In this document: piece after piece, positions 27,329-29,369 of the stretch
Position numbering within the stretch: the first letter of the stretch is position 1
Layout of the letters: the number at the start of each line of letters is the position of its first letter
NCBI GenBank assembly: GCA_033557675.1
Contig: JAWQRM010000132.1
Location: 1-29,369, forward strand
Direction of reading: 5' to 3'
DNA from: Coptodactyla brooksi
Taxonomy: Eukaryota > Arthropoda > Insecta > Coleoptera > Scarabaeidae
DNA length: 29,369 bases
Program-made: the position numbers and the translations under genes
Notes under the pieces: generated by a model
The model's input: the letters and a program-made list of their open reading frames with translations, nothing else
What the model was told of the DNA's origin: nothing
Database searches by the model: none

Positions 27329-29223
27329 CTAGGTCGAAGTTAGCACGACGCTTCTCCCTCTAAGGTACAAGAGGCAATCAAGTATTTCAATTTCTAACAA
27401 CATTTTCCGCTAGTTCTACCAGAGCTCTGTCTCGGAGTCCAATTAAAAAAAATATTCCTACACTAAACATTTTTCTATAAATTTAAAGCACCGCAATGTA
27501 TGCTCTGGATGAGAAAGCGACGCGCTGACAAATGTCTGCCAATCTAGCGAAAATTCTCGTTCGTTTTCTTATAATTCTATGTCTTTCTTACATCTTTAAG
27601 GAGAGTTTCGGCCGCCAAACATTGTTAGACAATTGCTAAACAGTTATTGATGAAACGTGCCGGTACATTTTTCAGAGTAAACGTAACATGCTCTGCGAAT
27701 AGTTTTGCAGCATTCCTGTCGTTAAATCTTTTTAAACAATTGCGGATTGAACGTTTCATCGCGGTTCCGAGTATAGGCGGCGCGCTTGTAATTTACGCCA
27801 AAGCACCGCTCTAAGTTTTTAAAAGTGTTATAACATGGCAACTGTTAATATACAGAGTCATGACGGTGATGTGAGTTACAATATGTGTCATTAAGAAAAT
27901 TTAGGAGTAACCGTTGTTTCCTAATGTGTCCAATTTTATTTTGTGATTTCTCCGAAGTAAAATTCGAAACGAAAGTAATATTCGCCCATACCTTTTTAAA
28001 TTTATAATTCTCTTTTGATATAAATTATCGAATGGATTGTCACTCATTTGAAGCTTGATTTAGGGAGTTTCCGTACGTTCTTGCAAAATTTACCGAACAA
28101 TCGTATTATATATGAAATTGAGATACACATTTCGCTCAATTTGTCTAAGGATTCCAGACAGTTTGGACAAGCTTTCCCAATTATATTACAAATTAGGAGA
28201 TTTTTTAATTTGGTCGAAGATATAGCTAATTGTGGACTAATGTAGTATAAACTGAATATATTTAATACTTACACTTTAAAGATATAACTTATATACCGTT
28301 GACTTTTATACCGTGTGTCTCTAATTCTGGAATGAATATATTATTTAACGCAAGTATTAACGAATTACAAAAGAACCGTTTCTTTAATACGCTATTTTAG
28401 AAAATATTGTTTATATAATTTTTAAACGATAATAACCAAAACGTATATATTTCAACGTCTAGAAGATGCCGCAGGTCATTAGAGGTATAACCAAGCTTTC
28501 ATAGGAACGCCTTAATTGATAACTTCAATCATCTGAAATAAAATTGGACGCTTTAGGAAATTACGGTTACTCCTAAATTTCCTTAATGAAACATATTGGA
28601 ACACACGTCACCGTCATGATTCTGTATATTAACAGTTGTCATGTTATAACATTTTTAAAAAATTACAACTATGCTTAGAACAATCCAGGGTAAATTACAA
28701 GCGCGCCGCCTATACTCGGCACTGCGATGAAACGTTCAATCAGTAATTGTTTAAAAACATTTAACGATAGGAACACTGCAAAACTTATCGCAGAGTATGG
28801 AACTTTAAAACGCATCTAGTAGTCTCCCTAGAAGAAATTCAAGAAATTTATCAGCACGACACTTTTACGCTGAAAAACATAACGGTACGTTTCATCAATA
28901 ATTGTTTAATAATTGTCTAGCAATGTTTAGCAGCCGAAACTCTTCTTAAAAATGTAAGTGAGACATAGAACTATAAGAGAACGAACGAGAATTGTGGCTA
29001 GATTGGCGAAAATTTGTCAGAGTGTCGCTTTTTCATCCAGAACATACATTGCGGTTTTATTTATTAATTTATAAGAAAATGCTTAGTGTTGGAATATTTT
29101 TTTAAAAATTGAACTCCGAGACAGAGCTCTGGTAGAACTATCGGGAACTGTTGACAGAAATTAGAATACTTGATTGCCTCTTGTATCTTAGAGGGAGAGG
29201 TAACGTGCTAACTTCGCGTCTTA
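27329..29223. mobile_element. Large inverted-repeat element, about 1.9 kb, family unknown
   Basis: The left arm (about 27329-27943) and right arm (about 28537-29223) are inverted copies along their whole length. Shared landmarks include CGAAGTTAGCACG, CAAGAGGCAATCAAGTAT, CCAGAGCTCTGTCTCGGAG, GATGAAACGT, TATAGGCGGCGCGCTTGTAA and TTTAGGAGTAACCGT. The arms are clearly diverged, with point differences and indels. The right arm carries about 60-70 bp (near 28800-28865) without counterpart in the left. The spacer is about 590 bp. It looks like a DNA transposon with very long terminal inverted repeats, or two inverted copies of one repeat. No transposase motif was seen, and target-site duplications were not clear. 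Confidence 0.75.
28048..28245 (+). other. 65-codon open frame in the spacer of the long inverted-repeat element
   Basis: It has no upstream ATG of note other than its own and no known domain; composition is mixed (DLGSFRTFLQNLPNNRIIYE ... FPIILQIRRFFNLVEDIA) and less AT-chance-like than most frames here. Flanking spacer sequence has no other coding signal. It may be a remnant of a longer gene of the element or meaningless. Confidence 0.15.
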
Positions 29224-29369
29224 GTACGTTGATTTTTGCTTTTTGATTTTTCGGGTATATCGTTGCAGAACTATTTGTTTCGTGCTGAAGGTACTGCAGC
29301 ACTATAAAAAAGGCTGAAAAAATAAATTTAAAACATTGATGGGTAATCCTAAAAACTTATGTCTTTAGA

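Noticed and set aside
1..29369. tRNA, rRNA or CRISPR content
   Set aside because: No cloverleaf-compatible region, rRNA-like stretch or regular repeat-spacer array was found on reading through the window.

Overview
The window looks like intergenic DNA from an arthropod, most likely an insect: it is strongly AT-rich, has no operon-like gene packing, and holds no complete host gene that I can recognise. The order cannot be fixed from the sequence. Almost everything identifiable is a decayed transposable element: piggyBac, pogo/Tigger-like and CENP-B-like DDE elements, Penelope-like retroelements (PLEs) with GIY-YIG domains, a hAT of the ZBED type, a DDE_3 (Tc1/mariner-superfamily) fragment, and several small inverted-repeat elements. 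No rRNA, tRNA or CRISPR array was seen. None of the transposase remnants looks able to encode a working protein.

Layout, left to right. About 39-870 is the C-terminal half and 3' terminal region of a Tigger/pogo-type transposon (+). 1267-2990 is a broken piggyBac transposase gene (-) with its TTAACCCTAG end. A roughly 360-bp inverted-repeat element (3045-3403) sits inside a TA microsatellite. 3415-7500 has no gene but has homeodomain-type TAAT clusters and an AP-1-like palindrome. 7500-8010 is a CpG-rich block with short open frames and splice-donor-like sites. 8547-10500 is a second, internally deleted piggyBac (+) whose 5' region holds an inverted-duplicated PLE GIY-YIG fragment. 10810-12211 is a CENP-B/pogo-class transposase relic (-).

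13070-13600 (-) and 14650-15110 (+) are two PLE relics in divergent orientation. The second is followed by two tandem PLE-terminal-repeat-like segments with hammerhead-core-like motifs (15.7 and 16.1 kb). 16.2-18.8 kb has no clear gene. 19289-19369 is a tiny Tc1-type terminal-repeat element. 20489-22500 is a hAT/ZBED-type element with its CAG terminus, BED-like finger and DDE core; its reading frame runs directly into a fragment of an unrelated DDE_3 transposase (to 22718).

23282-23995 is a three-unit degenerate tandem repeat. About 25157-25318 carries a PLE terminus with a hammerhead-ribozyme-like motif on the minus strand, folded against an inverted copy of its own flank. 26666-27307 is a second partial copy of the element at 10.8-12.2 kb. 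27329-29223 is a large inverted-repeat structure (arms of about 0.6-0.7 kb, spacer of about 0.6 kb) that I could not assign to a family.

The genes do not form a pathway. The window reads as a graveyard of nested and chimeric mobile elements. The most interesting signals are the hammerhead-like PLE terminus, the in-frame hAT/DDE_3 chimera and the long-arm inverted-repeat element.
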